A model generated the notes under the pieces. The model did no database searches. It had not been told where the DNA came from and saw nothing but the letters and a program-made list of their open reading frames with translations. This document shows positions 1 to 9,196 of a stretch of DNA of 54,364 nucleotides, one piece after another. The position numbers were made by a program, and so were the translations under genes. Within the stretch, counting starts at the first letter, position 1; each line of letters opens with the position of its first letter. The stretch comes from Saprospiraceae bacterium (GTDB lineage: Bacteria > Bacteroidota > Bacteroidia > Chitinophagales > Saprospiraceae): assembly GCA_019694255.1 (NCBI GenBank), contig JAIBCI010000043.1, forward strand, positions 1 to 54,364, given 5' to 3'.

Positions 1-210
1 GACTAAACAATTCTTAAATACTTATAATACAACATTATACATATAATAAATATTAATTATATTAAAGTTTTGGCATTTGTATAATGGGATTCGATTTGTT
101 TACACCCTTTGGCTTGATTTCAGGGTAGCTGATTGATTGGGTCTGTCATTCTCTTTAATCGCATTTGAATTTAATTTAGGATAAATCTGGTTTTAGGCAT
201 TTATTTTATT

Positions 211-238
211 TGGACTGATTACCAAAAGTCCATTTTTT
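211..238 (+). promoter_or_regulatory. weak hairpin plus T-run just before the metacaspase start
   Basis: TGGACT (211-216) pairs with AGTCCA (227-232) across a 10-nt loop and is followed by six T residues, ending 7 bases before the GTG start at 246. This looks like a short terminator or attenuator. The stem is only 6 bp, so it may be chance. The rest of 1-245 is AT-rich; I see no gene, no Shine-Dalgarno sequence and no clean promoter in it. Confidence 0.25.
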
Positions 239-245
239 ATACCTT

Positions 246-2282
246 GTGGATAAATACGAGATTTTGAAAAGCCCTTTATTTAAATTGCTCAGTGTAATGT
301 CTCTTTTTATCCTGACTTCATTAAATAAATATTATGCCCACCTGGGCGCTCAAACCAAAAGGGCATTATTAATCGGAGTTGGTAAGTATCCGGTAGAAGG
401 TGGTTGGGCATCTCTAAGTTCAGCAAATGATCTGCAGTTGATTAAAAATGTTCTCATCGACAAGGGTTACAGATCTGATGATATTTTAGTGTTAAGCGAT
501 GAACGTGCAACGAAATCTGGCATCAAGGAATGTATTGAGAAAAGGTTATTAGCTGCTGTACAGCCAGGTGATATTGTCTATCTTCATTATTCCGGGCACG
601 GCCAGCAAAAGCAGGATTTTGATGGGGATGAGGTGGATGGCTACGATGAATGTATTGTGCCTTATGACTCCCCCAAAAAATTTCAAAAGGGGGTCTACGA
701 AGGCGAAAATCTCATTACCGATGATGAACTTGGCTTTTGGTCAAAACAGATAAGGCAGAAGGCTGGGCCAGCTGGTCAGCTTTTTGTCGTGCTCGACGCA
801 TGCCACTCAGGTACGGGTACAAGAGGACTGGGCCCGGCCAGGGGAACCGCCGAGGCTATGGCCCCTCCAGAGTATATTGTTAGTAATCAGGCGTTGGCTC
901 ATCGAAGCGAGAATAATCATGTAAGTGCCCAGGATAAGGATTCAAAAAATATTGCTCCAATGATTGCATTCTACGGTGCTGCTCAAAATCAACTGAATTA
1001 TGAAATGGTGACGGACAAAGGTGAGCATTTTGGATCATTGACTTACGCCCTTTCCAGGCGGCTGGCAGAAACTAAATCTACATCCACTTTTCGTGGACTC
1101 TTTGACGAAATCCGAATCGAAATGAGTTCTGTAGCACCTCAACAAACACCCCAGGCTGAAGGAGATCTTGACCTGGTGATTGCCAATGGAAAATTATTGG
1201 CAAAACCTGAATATTACAGAGCGACCAGGATCATTTCAGGGACAGAATTCGTCATCCGGGCAGGTGCGTTGCAGGATGTGCATAATGGGGCTGAAGTCTC
1301 TGTATATCAAGCAGATACACGGGAAATTAATGGACAGGAAGCTTTGGCAAAAGGAGCCATAAGTAATTCAGGGTTGATGGAGTCCACCGTGAAGTTGACT
1401 CAGCCTTTAGGTGAGGATATATTACGCAAAAGCTGGATTTTTATCACCCGCAGGACGGTTGGCTATCTCAAGGTAAGGGTCTCCCTTCGATGTGATGATA
1501 AATCTCTGGAGAACGTTGTCAAAGAATTCCTTTCTCAAAGGAATTATGTGGAATTGAATAATAATGGAGCTCAGATAACCATCCTTCAGGAAAAACCTGG
1601 AGCTGCTCTAAAAGTGCTTAATTCGGGTTCTCTTGAATTGGCATCCTTTGAAGCCTCGGGATTCGAAAAGTCTGATACAGCGCTGACTGCATTGAGTGCT
1701 GCAATTCGAAATTTCGTAAGAGGAGAATTTATCCGTAAAATGGAATCTGAAGGAGAGAATATTCAGGTGAAATTCTCAATCATTCCTGCCGAAAATATAA
1801 AAGAAAATACAAATGTGGATGATCTTATACCGTTAAAACAGGATAATCATGGTGTAGCTTCCCTTGAAGTGGGTTCTTCTTTTATGATTTTAATTCAAAA
1901 TACGGGAATTAAGCCTGCATACTTTGCACTGATTGATATTCAACCTGATAATAAATACAATCAGCTGATGCCAAAAGGTCAGATTACAGCAGAGGAATTG
2001 CGTATTCTTCCGGATCAGAAAATGCTATATCCAATTAGCTTTACAGTTGGTCCACCGCTGGGACAAGAATTGTTTAAACTCATTTGTGCGGATAAACCGG
2101 TCGATCTGGTTTCAACAAAGGGAACCAGGGGAGGCGTTCAGACAACTTCGGTTGAGAAATTACTCAATAATCTCGATGACGATAATGCAAGCAGGACCAG
2201 GGGAAGCGCTTCAGGAGGAATTCAAATATCAGATGTTCATATTCATACAGAAACCTTTACCATAACTAACAAAAAACCATGA
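246..2282 (+). CDS. secreted type I metacaspase-like peptidase (C14) with DUF4384-like C-terminus
   Basis: This is a clan CD cysteine peptidase. The caspase domain spans about residues 38-200: a RALLIGVGKYP strand opens it, the catalytic His118 lies in YSGHGQ and the catalytic Cys186 in LDACHSG. Between them is the metacaspase signature DFDGDEVDGYDECIVPYD (124-141), followed by ITDDEL (157-162), as in Arg/Lys-specific type I metacaspases. The C-terminal third (about 520-635) resembles DUF4384, with a QNTGIKPAYFALIDIQPD strand and a FTVGPPLGQELFK segment. A hydrophobic N-terminus (residues 11-26) suggests a signal peptide or anchor, so the enzyme acts outside the cytoplasm. The start is GTG at 246; ATG at 297 in frame would give a shorter but still hydrophobic leader. 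The stop overlaps the next start (ATGA), implying translational coupling. Substrate unknown. Confidence 0.85.
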   Translation: MDKYEILKSPLFKLLSVMSLFILTSLNKYYAHLGAQTKRALLIGVGKYPVEGGWASLSSANDLQLIKNVLIDKGYRSDDILVLSDERATKSGIKECIEKRLLAAVQPGDIVYLHYSGHGQQKQDFDGDEVDGYDECIVPYDSPKKFQKGVYEGENLITDDELGFWSKQIRQKAGPAGQLFVVLDACHSGTGTRGLGPARGTAEAMAPPEYIVSNQALAHRSENNHVSAQDKDSKNIAPMIAFYGAAQNQLNYEMVTDKGEHFGSLTYALSRRLAETKSTSTFRGLFDEIRIEMSSVAPQQTPQAEGDLDLVIANGKLLAKPEYYRATRIISGTEFVIRAGALQDVHNGAEVSVYQADTREINGQEALAKGAISNSGLMESTVKLTQPLGEDILRKSWIFITRRTVGYLKVRVSLRCDDKSLENVVKEFLSQRNYVELNNNGAQITILQEKPGAALKVLNSGSLELASFEASGFEKSDTALTALSAAIRNFVRGEFIRKMESEGENIQVKFSIIPAENIKENTNVDDLIPLKQDNHGVASLEVGSSFMILIQNTGIKPAYFALIDIQPDNKYNQLMPKGQITAEELRILPDQKMLYPISFTVGPPLGQELFKLICADKPVDLVSTKGTRGGVQTTSVEKLLNNLDDDNASRTRGSASGGIQISDVHIHTETFTITNKKP

Positions 2283-3820
2283 AACAAATTTTTATTTTTT
2301 TCTTTATTGTAGCCTATTGCTCCGTTCAGTCGCAGGATCTGCATATTTTTTATAATGTGCATAAGGATAGCATGTGGTATGAAAAGAAGGGGCGGGCTGT
2401 CAATACCCTTCATGTTCGAAAAGGGAAGAAAATTGTTGTTCATATGGTAGAATACAACAATTATATTTACCAGTCTAAGATCGAATCCGCCAATTATGCA
2501 ACGACCCCGCCAGGCTTTGCGAGTGAGTCGAGCAATTTTTTGGGGATGATACCCGGTTTGATCAACAGCTTGATACCGGGAGGGTCTGCAGTGGCTCCGC
2601 TTCTCAATACACCACTATTCGGCAATATATTGGGTATTCTCTCTCCATCAGATTCTTCAGCACAGGCGAGAGGATCCAGCGAAGAGCTCAGTGAATACAA
2701 AGAAAAATTGGAAGAATTGGAGCAGAGTAGGATTGAACTCAATGGCATGCTCACTGAATATAATCGGTTGTCGCGATCACGGTTTTTGCTTACTTCAGAT
2801 CAGGGATTTATTGATCGTCTGCTCACCAATCCAAAGGTCACACCTTCTGTTATAAAATCAGTCTTAAATGGTTATTTTGCGGATGCGCTGTTGCTGAATG
2901 AGGGAAGTGAATTTACCATCAATGATGTTCAAAAACTCAATCAAAGGCTGCTGGATACAGATGCTGTTCGGGCGATGATCTCTGATAAATCGCGTCAGTT
3001 TGAAACTCGGCTTAACGATTTTAAAAAATTACACAAAAGACTAAAAGGGGCAGAACATGGTATCGATGCGCTTTATCCGATGTTCAAGGAATATGAAAAA
3101 CAGGAGCCGGTCATCGTACAGCTGGCTAAAGATATAGAGACCTCCCTGGCTGCTGAACCAGCGGGAAAGTCTGGAAATTACCTGGATGAAATTCAAAAAA
3201 TGTTTCTTCGTTATGTCGAGCTAAAGGATAATAACTTTACGCTTATTCATATGGTAGATGCGACCAGTAGATTTGTTGTGCTCGATATTATGGTATATAA
3301 AAGAGATTCTGCCAGCCATGAATCAATGGTGGGCAATGAAGATGCATTGCAGAAACATTTAAGTCTAAAAGTCAATACATTCGGGGGTTTTACACTGGAG
3401 ACTACAGTGGGTGTTCAAGGTGCTGGTTTGCAGGCACCAGTCCAGGATTATTTTGTACTTAATAATACGATTTATGCAGAAGACAAAGACAAGTTTATAC
3501 CGTTTGTCGGTTCAATGTTTAATGTGGGATATCAGGTGAGTTCTGGCTTTATGCCGGCTCTTTCAATGGGAATCGGTGTTCCGTTGACCAATAAAGAAAA
3601 TATTTCAAGTCTTTCATACTTGATTGGGCCTTCATTGTTACTGGGCAAGGGGCAGGCGCTTGCTTTGACTGCCGGAATAGTCATTTCCAAGGTCAACAGG
3701 TTGTCGAGAAATCTCCACGTTGGTGATGAATTGATTTTAGGCAATGGCGTGCTCCCAACAGTAGGAAGGTTTGAAAAAGGTGTTTTTGTTGGAGTCTCTT
3801 ATAATATTAACACGCGTTAA
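2279..3820 (+). CDS. exported coiled-coil protein with beta-barrel-like C-terminus, coupled to the metacaspase
   Basis: Family not recognised. A clear signal peptide covers residues 1-18 (ending VQSQ). A Gly/Pro-rich, strongly hydrophobic stretch follows at about 87-121, then a charged coiled coil at 135-166, more helical charged sequence at about 215-310, and from about 370 alternating strands of outer-membrane style (FIPFVGSMFNVGYQ, then LIGPSLLLGKG), ending in VGVSYNINTR. It starts within the stop codon of the metacaspase gene, so the two are made together; partner, anchor or substrate are all possible. Several Arg/Lys residues in the linker between the hydrophobic segment and the coiled coil could suit a metacaspase. 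That is inference only. Confidence 0.7.
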   Translation: MKQIFIFFFIVAYCSVQSQDLHIFYNVHKDSMWYEKKGRAVNTLHVRKGKKIVVHMVEYNNYIYQSKIESANYATTPPGFASESSNFLGMIPGLINSLIPGGSAVAPLLNTPLFGNILGILSPSDSSAQARGSSEELSEYKEKLEELEQSRIELNGMLTEYNRLSRSRFLLTSDQGFIDRLLTNPKVTPSVIKSVLNGYFADALLLNEGSEFTINDVQKLNQRLLDTDAVRAMISDKSRQFETRLNDFKKLHKRLKGAEHGIDALYPMFKEYEKQEPVIVQLAKDIETSLAAEPAGKSGNYLDEIQKMFLRYVELKDNNFTLIHMVDATSRFVVLDIMVYKRDSASHESMVGNEDALQKHLSLKVNTFGGFTLETTVGVQGAGLQAPVQDYFVLNNTIYAEDKDKFIPFVGSMFNVGYQVSSGFMPALSMGIGVPLTNKENISSLSYLIGPSLLLGKGQALALTAGIVISKVNRLSRNLHVGDELILGNGVLPTVGRFEKGVFVGVSYNINTR

Positions 3821-3841
3821 TGAGCATAAATTAACCTCAAA

Positions 3842-4402
3842 ATGATACAGGAATCATTCGGATCGGATCATGTTATAAGTAAGAAATTAGATAACTTCTA
3901 CGCACAATATTATGAACCGATCAAAAAATATGTACTCAACAATAGCGGTAACTCAGATGATGCATTGGATTTACTTCAGGAAGTAGCAATAGTATATTTC
4001 ACAAAGGCCCAGACAGACGAAATTCGTGAATGGGAGAATGAAAAAAGTTACATTCTTGCAGTGGCCAGAAATAAATGGCTCAAGAAGATAAAAGAGCGAA
4101 ACAGGATTCCTGAACAGGAGGCCGCCGTGCTTGGTAACATCGCGGATATCGATGCATCTGAATCCGTGGCTCATGGCCAACATTTAATTCTGGACCTGGT
4201 CTTAAATAAATTAAATGAAATCAGCGAGGAGTGCAGAAAAATAATACATGCCGCTTTTTATTTAAAATTACATGCTGCTGAAATCGCAGAAGTGACAGGT
4301 TATAGTGAAAAGTTTATTAAGGTGAAAAAATACCGTTGCCTTCAGGGATTGCGTAAAGCGGTTTTTGCATCAGAAGATTACCGAAAAATGAGCTATGAAT
4401 AA
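3842..4402 (+). CDS. ECF-like RNA polymerase sigma factor
   Basis: This is a 186-residue sigma-70 family protein of ECF size. Region 2 is at about 17-85 (core YYEPIKKYVL, then DDALDLLQEVAIVYF). Region 4 is at about 122-175, with EECRKIIHAAFYLKLHAAEI followed by the helix-turn-helix VTGYSEKFIKVKKYRCLQGL. It would direct RNA polymerase to a dedicated promoter set. It lies inside the metacaspase cluster, and its 3' end overlaps the next gene by 8 bases, the usual sigma/anti-sigma arrangement. No extra sensor domain is fused. Its target promoter cannot be read from the window with confidence. Confidence 0.85.
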   Translation: MIQESFGSDHVISKKLDNFYAQYYEPIKKYVLNNSGNSDDALDLLQEVAIVYFTKAQTDEIREWENEKSYILAVARNKWLKKIKERNRIPEQEAAVLGNIADIDASESVAHGQHLILDLVLNKLNEISEECRKIIHAAFYLKLHAAEIAEVTGYSEKFIKVKKYRCLQGLRKAVFASEDYRKMSYE

Positions 4403-5198
4403 CAGCGAACAATTTGACGCACTGGAAGAAAGGATCATCGATTATTTGGAAGGTAGCATGGACAAGGCATCTCGTGAAGCGCTGGAAGCAGAGGTTTCCA
4501 AAGGCGGTGAAGCGGCACAAATGATGAGGGAGTACCAGGAAGTCTGGACCGGGGTAAACATTTGGGGAGAGGATGAGATTCGTAGACAGATCAAACTGAT
4601 TCACGATAAGAATTTAACGTTCAATTCAGGTAGAAATGCTTTGAAAATTGCACCCTACAGTTGGTTGAAATATGCGGCTGTTTTGACGGCCTTGATGCTG
4701 GCTTCCTATTTGATTTACTGGTTAAATAAGCCTGATAAAGCTGATTTGGCGGGTCTATTTCAAAAATATTATTCGCCGCAAGTTGAATTAACCGAAGACC
4801 TCATGGTTAAATACAGAAGTGCCATGCTCTTGCCAGGAGACCATCCTTCGGACTCAGTTTTGCTTGGTATGGAAAAATATCGTCTCGGCGACTACAAATC
4901 TTCATTGGAAATTCTGATTAATGTTCAAGACACAGGAATAGTTGGATCACTGGCACGATTTTATCGTGGATTGGATCACATGGGACTAGGCAATTATAAT
5001 GAAGCATGGAATCTGCTTTCGCCACTATGCCAGCAAAGTGATCTCGAATTTTGCCATACTGCTTGCTGGATTGCAATTCTCGCTTCTCTTCAACTGCATA
5101 TTCCTTCAAATTTAGTCATTCCTAAATTAAATCAATTGATTGAAGCCGAAGGGCTATACAGAATACCAGCAAATGAGTTGCTCAATGCATTGCAATAA
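4395..5198 (+). CDS. single-pass anti-sigma-like membrane protein with TPR-like exterior
   Basis: The N-terminal cytoplasmic part (1-60) begins with an acidic helix ending in IIDYLEGSMD and then REALEAEV, the kind of sequence found at the start of Bacteroidota FecR-type anti-sigma factors. One transmembrane helix covers about 91-110. The outer part (115-267) is helical and reads like degenerate TPRs (YRLGDYKSSLEILINVQDT, FYRGLDHMGLGNYNEAW). The 8-base overlap with the sigma gene supports a role in holding that sigma factor at the membrane. No zinc-finger HxxxCxxC motif is visible, so the anti-sigma assignment rests on position, topology and N-terminal likeness. Confidence 0.65.
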   Translation: MNNSEQFDALEERIIDYLEGSMDKASREALEAEVSKGGEAAQMMREYQEVWTGVNIWGEDEIRRQIKLIHDKNLTFNSGRNALKIAPYSWLKYAAVLTALMLASYLIYWLNKPDKADLAGLFQKYYSPQVELTEDLMVKYRSAMLLPGDHPSDSVLLGMEKYRLGDYKSSLEILINVQDTGIVGSLARFYRGLDHMGLGNYNEAWNLLSPLCQQSDLEFCHTACWIAILASLQLHIPSNLVIPKLNQLIEAEGLYRIPANELLNALQ

Positions 5199-5203
5199 GC
5201 CGG

Positions 5204-6790
5204 ATGGTGTCAACCAATAATATTTGCTTACTGAGTTTGGTTTTACTTCAAATGAGTACGCTGACAGCTCATGGAGAAGTTTATAATATTCCGGCAAAGC
5301 TGAAGCCGATGCATGCAATTCTGTCAAAATTAATGTTGCATTGTAGTAATCCTTTTGCGATTCCTCCGTCAATCACCTTAGTCAAGCGGGACCAGGTTGG
5401 AGCTTCATTTGATCCTATGAGAAATGTCATTAAAATTGAAGAGGGATTACTGGCAGTCTGTCGCAAGCTGGGAAGAGATTCGACGTCCGCATTGGCATTT
5501 GTAATTTCACACGAATTGGTCCATGTTCTGCAATCAGCCAGATCCATGGGTTCTAAAGAAATTATGTTCTTGGGAAACGAAGGAACAGGACTCAGGATTT
5601 ACCAAAATGAGGTTGACGCTGACATTAGTGGAGCTTTTCTTTGTTACACCGCAGGTTACAAAGTGACCGGGGTTCTTGAGGAATTCATGGACCTTTTGTA
5701 TGCAAAGTATAAACCGGCAATAGGAACTGCCCAATTTTATCCTAGTCGGGATCAGAGAAAAGCATCTGTTGTAATCATGCTCCAGAGACTCAATGTATTG
5801 ATCCTTCTTTTTGAAAGTGCGGTATGGCTTAATATGGCCTCCCAGTCCGAATTGGCAGAAATGAATTACCAGAAGATCCTCCAGCAATATTCAGGTCCTG
5901 AAATATATAACAATCTGGGTGTGACCCGGATCCTTAATGCCATGAAACTATACCCTGACATCGCAGATAAATTTGTTTATCCTTTTGAGATTGATTTGAA
6001 TTCAAGTATGAAAAGGGCGCGTACTGCAAGGGGAGAGTTATCAGCGGAAATGGGGCTCTTGCGCAAATTAATGATGGAATCTGCATTGTCTTGTTTTGAA
6101 GAGGCAAGCCGAAGGAAGCCGGATTATGCAGAATGCTGGCCGAATATTATTAGCAGTTTAAATTTACTGGGACGGCCGTCCGATGCCATCAACTATTATT
6201 ACAAAGTTATTGAGAAATTTCCGCTATTGACCCGGCAGCAAGTTATAAAGGAAAAGCTTGAACTTGCGGTAGGGATCAGTTACATGATGCAGGGTAGAGC
6301 TGAGGCAGATTCGATGATGAAGGCTTGCAGTAAATCAGGGCAATTGCTGATCAGATTGGGGGGGGCTCGAAACAGTAGCAAGACCGATATATTTAACCTG
6401 GAAGACGGTTCTTCAAAACCCTGTAAGATACAAAGCTGGCAATCCGGATTGATTCAAATTAAGAGTTTCAGTAAGAATGACTTTAATATGGATACCATCT
6501 TGCCGATGAACAACAAAGGTCTTATTCTTGCTGTAAGGCGAACATCTGGGTCTGTCAGGCTGGAGTACAGAAATGCACAAGGGCCATTGCTAAGGCTTGA
6601 GCAAAGTCGCGTAAGGACGAATCAACCACACAGGATTAGTCAGTTTGTGTCTGGAGCTTCAGGGATTCCAGATCTTATCTATGTCCCTGGTATTGAAAGG
6701 ACTTTGCTAAAATGCAGTTCGGATGATGGAATTTTTGTTCTAAATCGCCGAAAGGAAATTTCAGAACTGATTCTTTGTACATTGTTTTAA
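5204..6790 (+). CDS. secreted M48-like zinc metalloprotease
   Basis: A signal peptide (1-23) precedes a gluzincin-type site: HELVH at 103-107, with the likely third ligand Glu136 in EVDAD, followed by SGAFLCYTAGY. The middle (about 215-350) contains TPR-like helices (YNNLGVTRILNAMKLYP). The C-terminal 170 residues are a poorly recognised beta-rich region. It is a paralogue of the protease encoded at 9197-10822: both share HELxH, ExxAD, xIYNNLG and a segment of the form YPxxxDLxxxxxxxxxxxR. It starts 5 bases after the anti-sigma-like gene, so it is probably in the same transcript. The substrate is unknown; cleavage of a cluster partner is possible. Confidence 0.75.
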   Translation: MVSTNNICLLSLVLLQMSTLTAHGEVYNIPAKLKPMHAILSKLMLHCSNPFAIPPSITLVKRDQVGASFDPMRNVIKIEEGLLAVCRKLGRDSTSALAFVISHELVHVLQSARSMGSKEIMFLGNEGTGLRIYQNEVDADISGAFLCYTAGYKVTGVLEEFMDLLYAKYKPAIGTAQFYPSRDQRKASVVIMLQRLNVLILLFESAVWLNMASQSELAEMNYQKILQQYSGPEIYNNLGVTRILNAMKLYPDIADKFVYPFEIDLNSSMKRARTARGELSAEMGLLRKLMMESALSCFEEASRRKPDYAECWPNIISSLNLLGRPSDAINYYYKVIEKFPLLTRQQVIKEKLELAVGISYMMQGRAEADSMMKACSKSGQLLIRLGGARNSSKTDIFNLEDGSSKPCKIQSWQSGLIQIKSFSKNDFNMDTILPMNNKGLILAVRRTSGSVRLEYRNAQGPLLRLEQSRVRTNQPHRISQFVSGASGIPDLIYVPGIERTLLKCSSDDGIFVLNRRKEISELILCTLF

Positions 6791-6889
6791 GGTAAAGAAA
6801 TGCTGGAGAAATACGACAGGTCGGAGAATTGATTTACTTTTACTTTTGAATGTCAATGATGTTCACTCAGTCCAAAATTTATTTTGACA

Positions 6890-8125
6890 ATGAATAAAAG
6901 CATCCATGCGCTGATATTTTCGTTCTCCTCAGTGTGTTTCCTGCTGCTGTTGCATTTCCTCCCAATCAATCAGGCATTTATTGACCCTTTCAGCGAATAT
7001 ATCAAGCACCAGGATTTAATGGATATTACATGCTCCAGATTTAGGGACCATATGGATCCTAAACTATTTGACAACAGAATATTCATTATTAATACGGGTA
7101 TAACGGACAGGCAAAAGATAATTTCTGCGATTGACTTTCTTCAACGCCATGCAGTCAAGGCTGTTGGCGTAGACCTTTTATTTGATAGCCTTGCTGGCAA
7201 TGCTCAGGATACGGTGTTTCATAATCTGGTTGGCAATTCTGCTTCTACGGTCTTTGCGAAAGTCTATCATGGAAGAGCTCTCCGAAGTACGTCAGATTCA
7301 GCGGAATATTCACATTCATTTCTGGTACCTGCCGATCATCAGTTCTATGTCAACCTTGGTACAGATGACGGATATACGGCGAGGTCCTTTCAGCCTTTTT
7401 ATGATGGACAGGGCGCCGTTCCATCTTTTCCAGTTGCAATCGCTGCTAAAATGGATTCACATTCAATTAAGCAGCTCAGCGGACGGGGATTTATTAAAGA
7501 ATGGATAAATTTCAGAAGATTCCAGAGTGCAACAAATGATGCATCAGGACGAAAAGAGAGAAGTTTTCCCAACTATGCCGTTGTGGATTTAGACAGGTTT
7601 TTAGAAGATACCGCCAGTTATGAGAGCAATTATTTTGCAAATAAGGCTGTACTTTTTGGATTCTGTGACATTAAGACTGCAGCCTCATTGAAAGACCGTT
7701 ATTTTACACCCCTAAATCAGGTTCCTGTTGGGCGGTCATTGCCGGATATGTATGGCGTTGTCATTCATGCCAATATAATTTCCATGATACTGGACAATGA
7801 CTATATCAACGAATTAAATGTTTTCATAACATTGATAATTGCCTTTCTGATTTTTGGTTTTAATTATTTATTATTTGAAAGAATCCATAACAGAAAGTAC
7901 TTCTTCAACCTGGCGTTGATTCGATTGCTTCAGTTGCTTCAATTTGTAATTTTGTTTTCTATTAGTATTTGGATGCTTGCGCAGCATAATCTTAAACTGG
8001 GCTTTGTGATGTTGGTAGCTGCAATCATTTTCTCTTATGAATTGTGGGAATTTTACTTCTTGAAGATAAGATGGAGGATTGACGCGCTTTTTGCAAGATG
8101 GAGCGAAAAGTTAAAAAATGCTTAA
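6890..8125 (+). CDS. CHASE2-domain membrane sensor-like protein
   Basis: An N-terminal membrane helix (about 5-24) is followed by a CHASE2-type extracytoplasmic domain (about 30-295), with IFIINTGITD, then FLQRHAVKAVGVDLLFDS, and a later FANKAVLFGFCD strand. Three hydrophobic helices end the protein (about 305-390), as in CHASE2 proteins. No kinase, cyclase or other output domain is attached, so it must act through partners. ATG at 6890 was chosen over the in-frame TTG at 6884. The gap to the preceding gene is 99 bases, and a TACTTTTG box at 6841-6848 could give it its own promoter. Confidence 0.7.
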   Translation: MNKSIHALIFSFSSVCFLLLLHFLPINQAFIDPFSEYIKHQDLMDITCSRFRDHMDPKLFDNRIFIINTGITDRQKIISAIDFLQRHAVKAVGVDLLFDSLAGNAQDTVFHNLVGNSASTVFAKVYHGRALRSTSDSAEYSHSFLVPADHQFYVNLGTDDGYTARSFQPFYDGQGAVPSFPVAIAAKMDSHSIKQLSGRGFIKEWINFRRFQSATNDASGRKERSFPNYAVVDLDRFLEDTASYESNYFANKAVLFGFCDIKTAASLKDRYFTPLNQVPVGRSLPDMYGVVIHANIISMILDNDYINELNVFITLIIAFLIFGFNYLLFERIHNRKYFFNLALIRLLQLLQFVILFSISIWMLAQHNLKLGFVMLVAAIIFSYELWEFYFLKIRWRIDALFARWSEKLKNA

Positions 8126-8147
8126 CCAATTAAAATAAGCTTTTAGA

Positions 8148-8180
8148 TTGATAACTTTTCTGATTGATGATGTACTTTTG
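8148..8180 (+). promoter_or_regulatory. Bacteroidota-type promoter for the gene at 8209
   Basis: TTG at 8148-8150 and TACTTTTG at 8173-8180 (matching TAnnTTTG) are 22 bases apart, close to the usual -33/-7 spacing. The predicted transcript would start about 20 bases before the ATG at 8209. Confidence 0.45.
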
Positions 8181-8208
8181 ATTAAACTGTTATACAAAAA
8201 CTAAAGAT

Positions 8209-9144
8209 ATGCAATTTATTAGGCAATTTCTATTTTTCTTAATGTTATCTGGGAGTATTCAGGCACAGGAGATTGCTGCGGTTTTTATAGATGGCAATGT
8301 CTTGGTCTATCGAAAAGGTGAACAATTGAAAGTCGCTAAAAACCTCATATTAGGTCCACTTCACCAGGATCAGATTCTGGTCATCAAGCCAGGGGCCAGA
8401 GTAAAACTGATGAAGCCGGGGGGCGAGCTTTGTGATTTAAATCAACCGGGCGAATATTTCGTATCTTCGGTTGTTTTTCATCCAAAGGAAGAGGTATCAT
8501 TATTCTCCAAATTCAGCGAGTATTTTCTTTCTTTCTTCAGTGAGGTTCGCAAGGCAGATGAAAAGGATTCGCATCAAAATTCAATTATTGCTGTTAGCCG
8601 TGGAAGCGGAAAGCCAATTTTACTTTTCCCTTTGGAGGGCTTATTGAGTGCAGACGAATCTGAAATCCACTGGAGCTGGGATGGTGCTTGTGACTCGTGC
8701 AATTTTAAGCTTAGAATTTACGATTTTTCTACAAGGAAACCGGTATTGAACAAGACCGTCAAAGGGCATCATTATGTGTTATCCCATCCTGAAAAAATTC
8801 TGAGACCTGATAAAAAATATTACTGGGACGTGCAGGGTGGAGAATCCAATCTCAAATCAGAATCCAATGTGTTCAATGTATGCGCTGTGTCGCAATTCAA
8901 TAGACAGGTTAGAGAAATTCAGTCCATATTGATAAAGGAAAATATTGTTGCGGGGTCAACTCCGGCATCGCTTTTGACAATTGCTTCCTTATTTGATCAG
9001 GGTCAACCTAACTTTGCCATTCAATTCGGCGAGCGCCTGAAGGCCGAAAATAGAAATGACCGATTATTGGCAGAGAGAATATCTGAAGTTTGCAACCGTC
9101 AATTAAGGAAAATCATTACTGCTGGTTTGAGCGAATCGGAATAG
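8209..9144 (+). CDS. secreted FecR-like / FN3-like protein
   Basis: A signal peptide (1-20, ending GSIQAQ) is followed by a small beta domain resembling FecR (about 21-90: GNVLVYRKGEQLKVAKNLIL, later VIKPGARVKLMKPGG). Next is a linker, then an Ig/FN3-like domain (about 145-225: EIHWSWDGACDSCNFKLRIYD, then YYWDVQGG) and a helical C-terminus. Its order of domains matches that of the protein encoded at 10833-11990, so the two look like divergent paralogues. No catalytic motif is visible. An adaptor or ligand-binding role in the cluster is inferred. Confidence 0.6.
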   Translation: MQFIRQFLFFLMLSGSIQAQEIAAVFIDGNVLVYRKGEQLKVAKNLILGPLHQDQILVIKPGARVKLMKPGGELCDLNQPGEYFVSSVVFHPKEEVSLFSKFSEYFLSFFSEVRKADEKDSHQNSIIAVSRGSGKPILLFPLEGLLSADESEIHWSWDGACDSCNFKLRIYDFSTRKPVLNKTVKGHHYVLSHPEKILRPDKKYYWDVQGGESNLKSESNVFNVCAVSQFNRQVREIQSILIKENIVAGSTPASLLTIASLFDQGQPNFAIQFGERLKAENRNDRLLAERISEVCNRQLRKIITAGLSESE

Positions 9145-9196
9145 CGACTTTTAAAGTTAAAGGTTTTTTTCGTTTGTATTAGACTATCTTTACCCA

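Noticed and set aside
2279-3820. Bacterial gasdermin as identity of the metacaspase-coupled protein
   Set aside because: It has a signal peptide, coiled coil and barrel-like C-terminus, and no gasdermin-like sequence is visible; only the gene-pair logic is similar.
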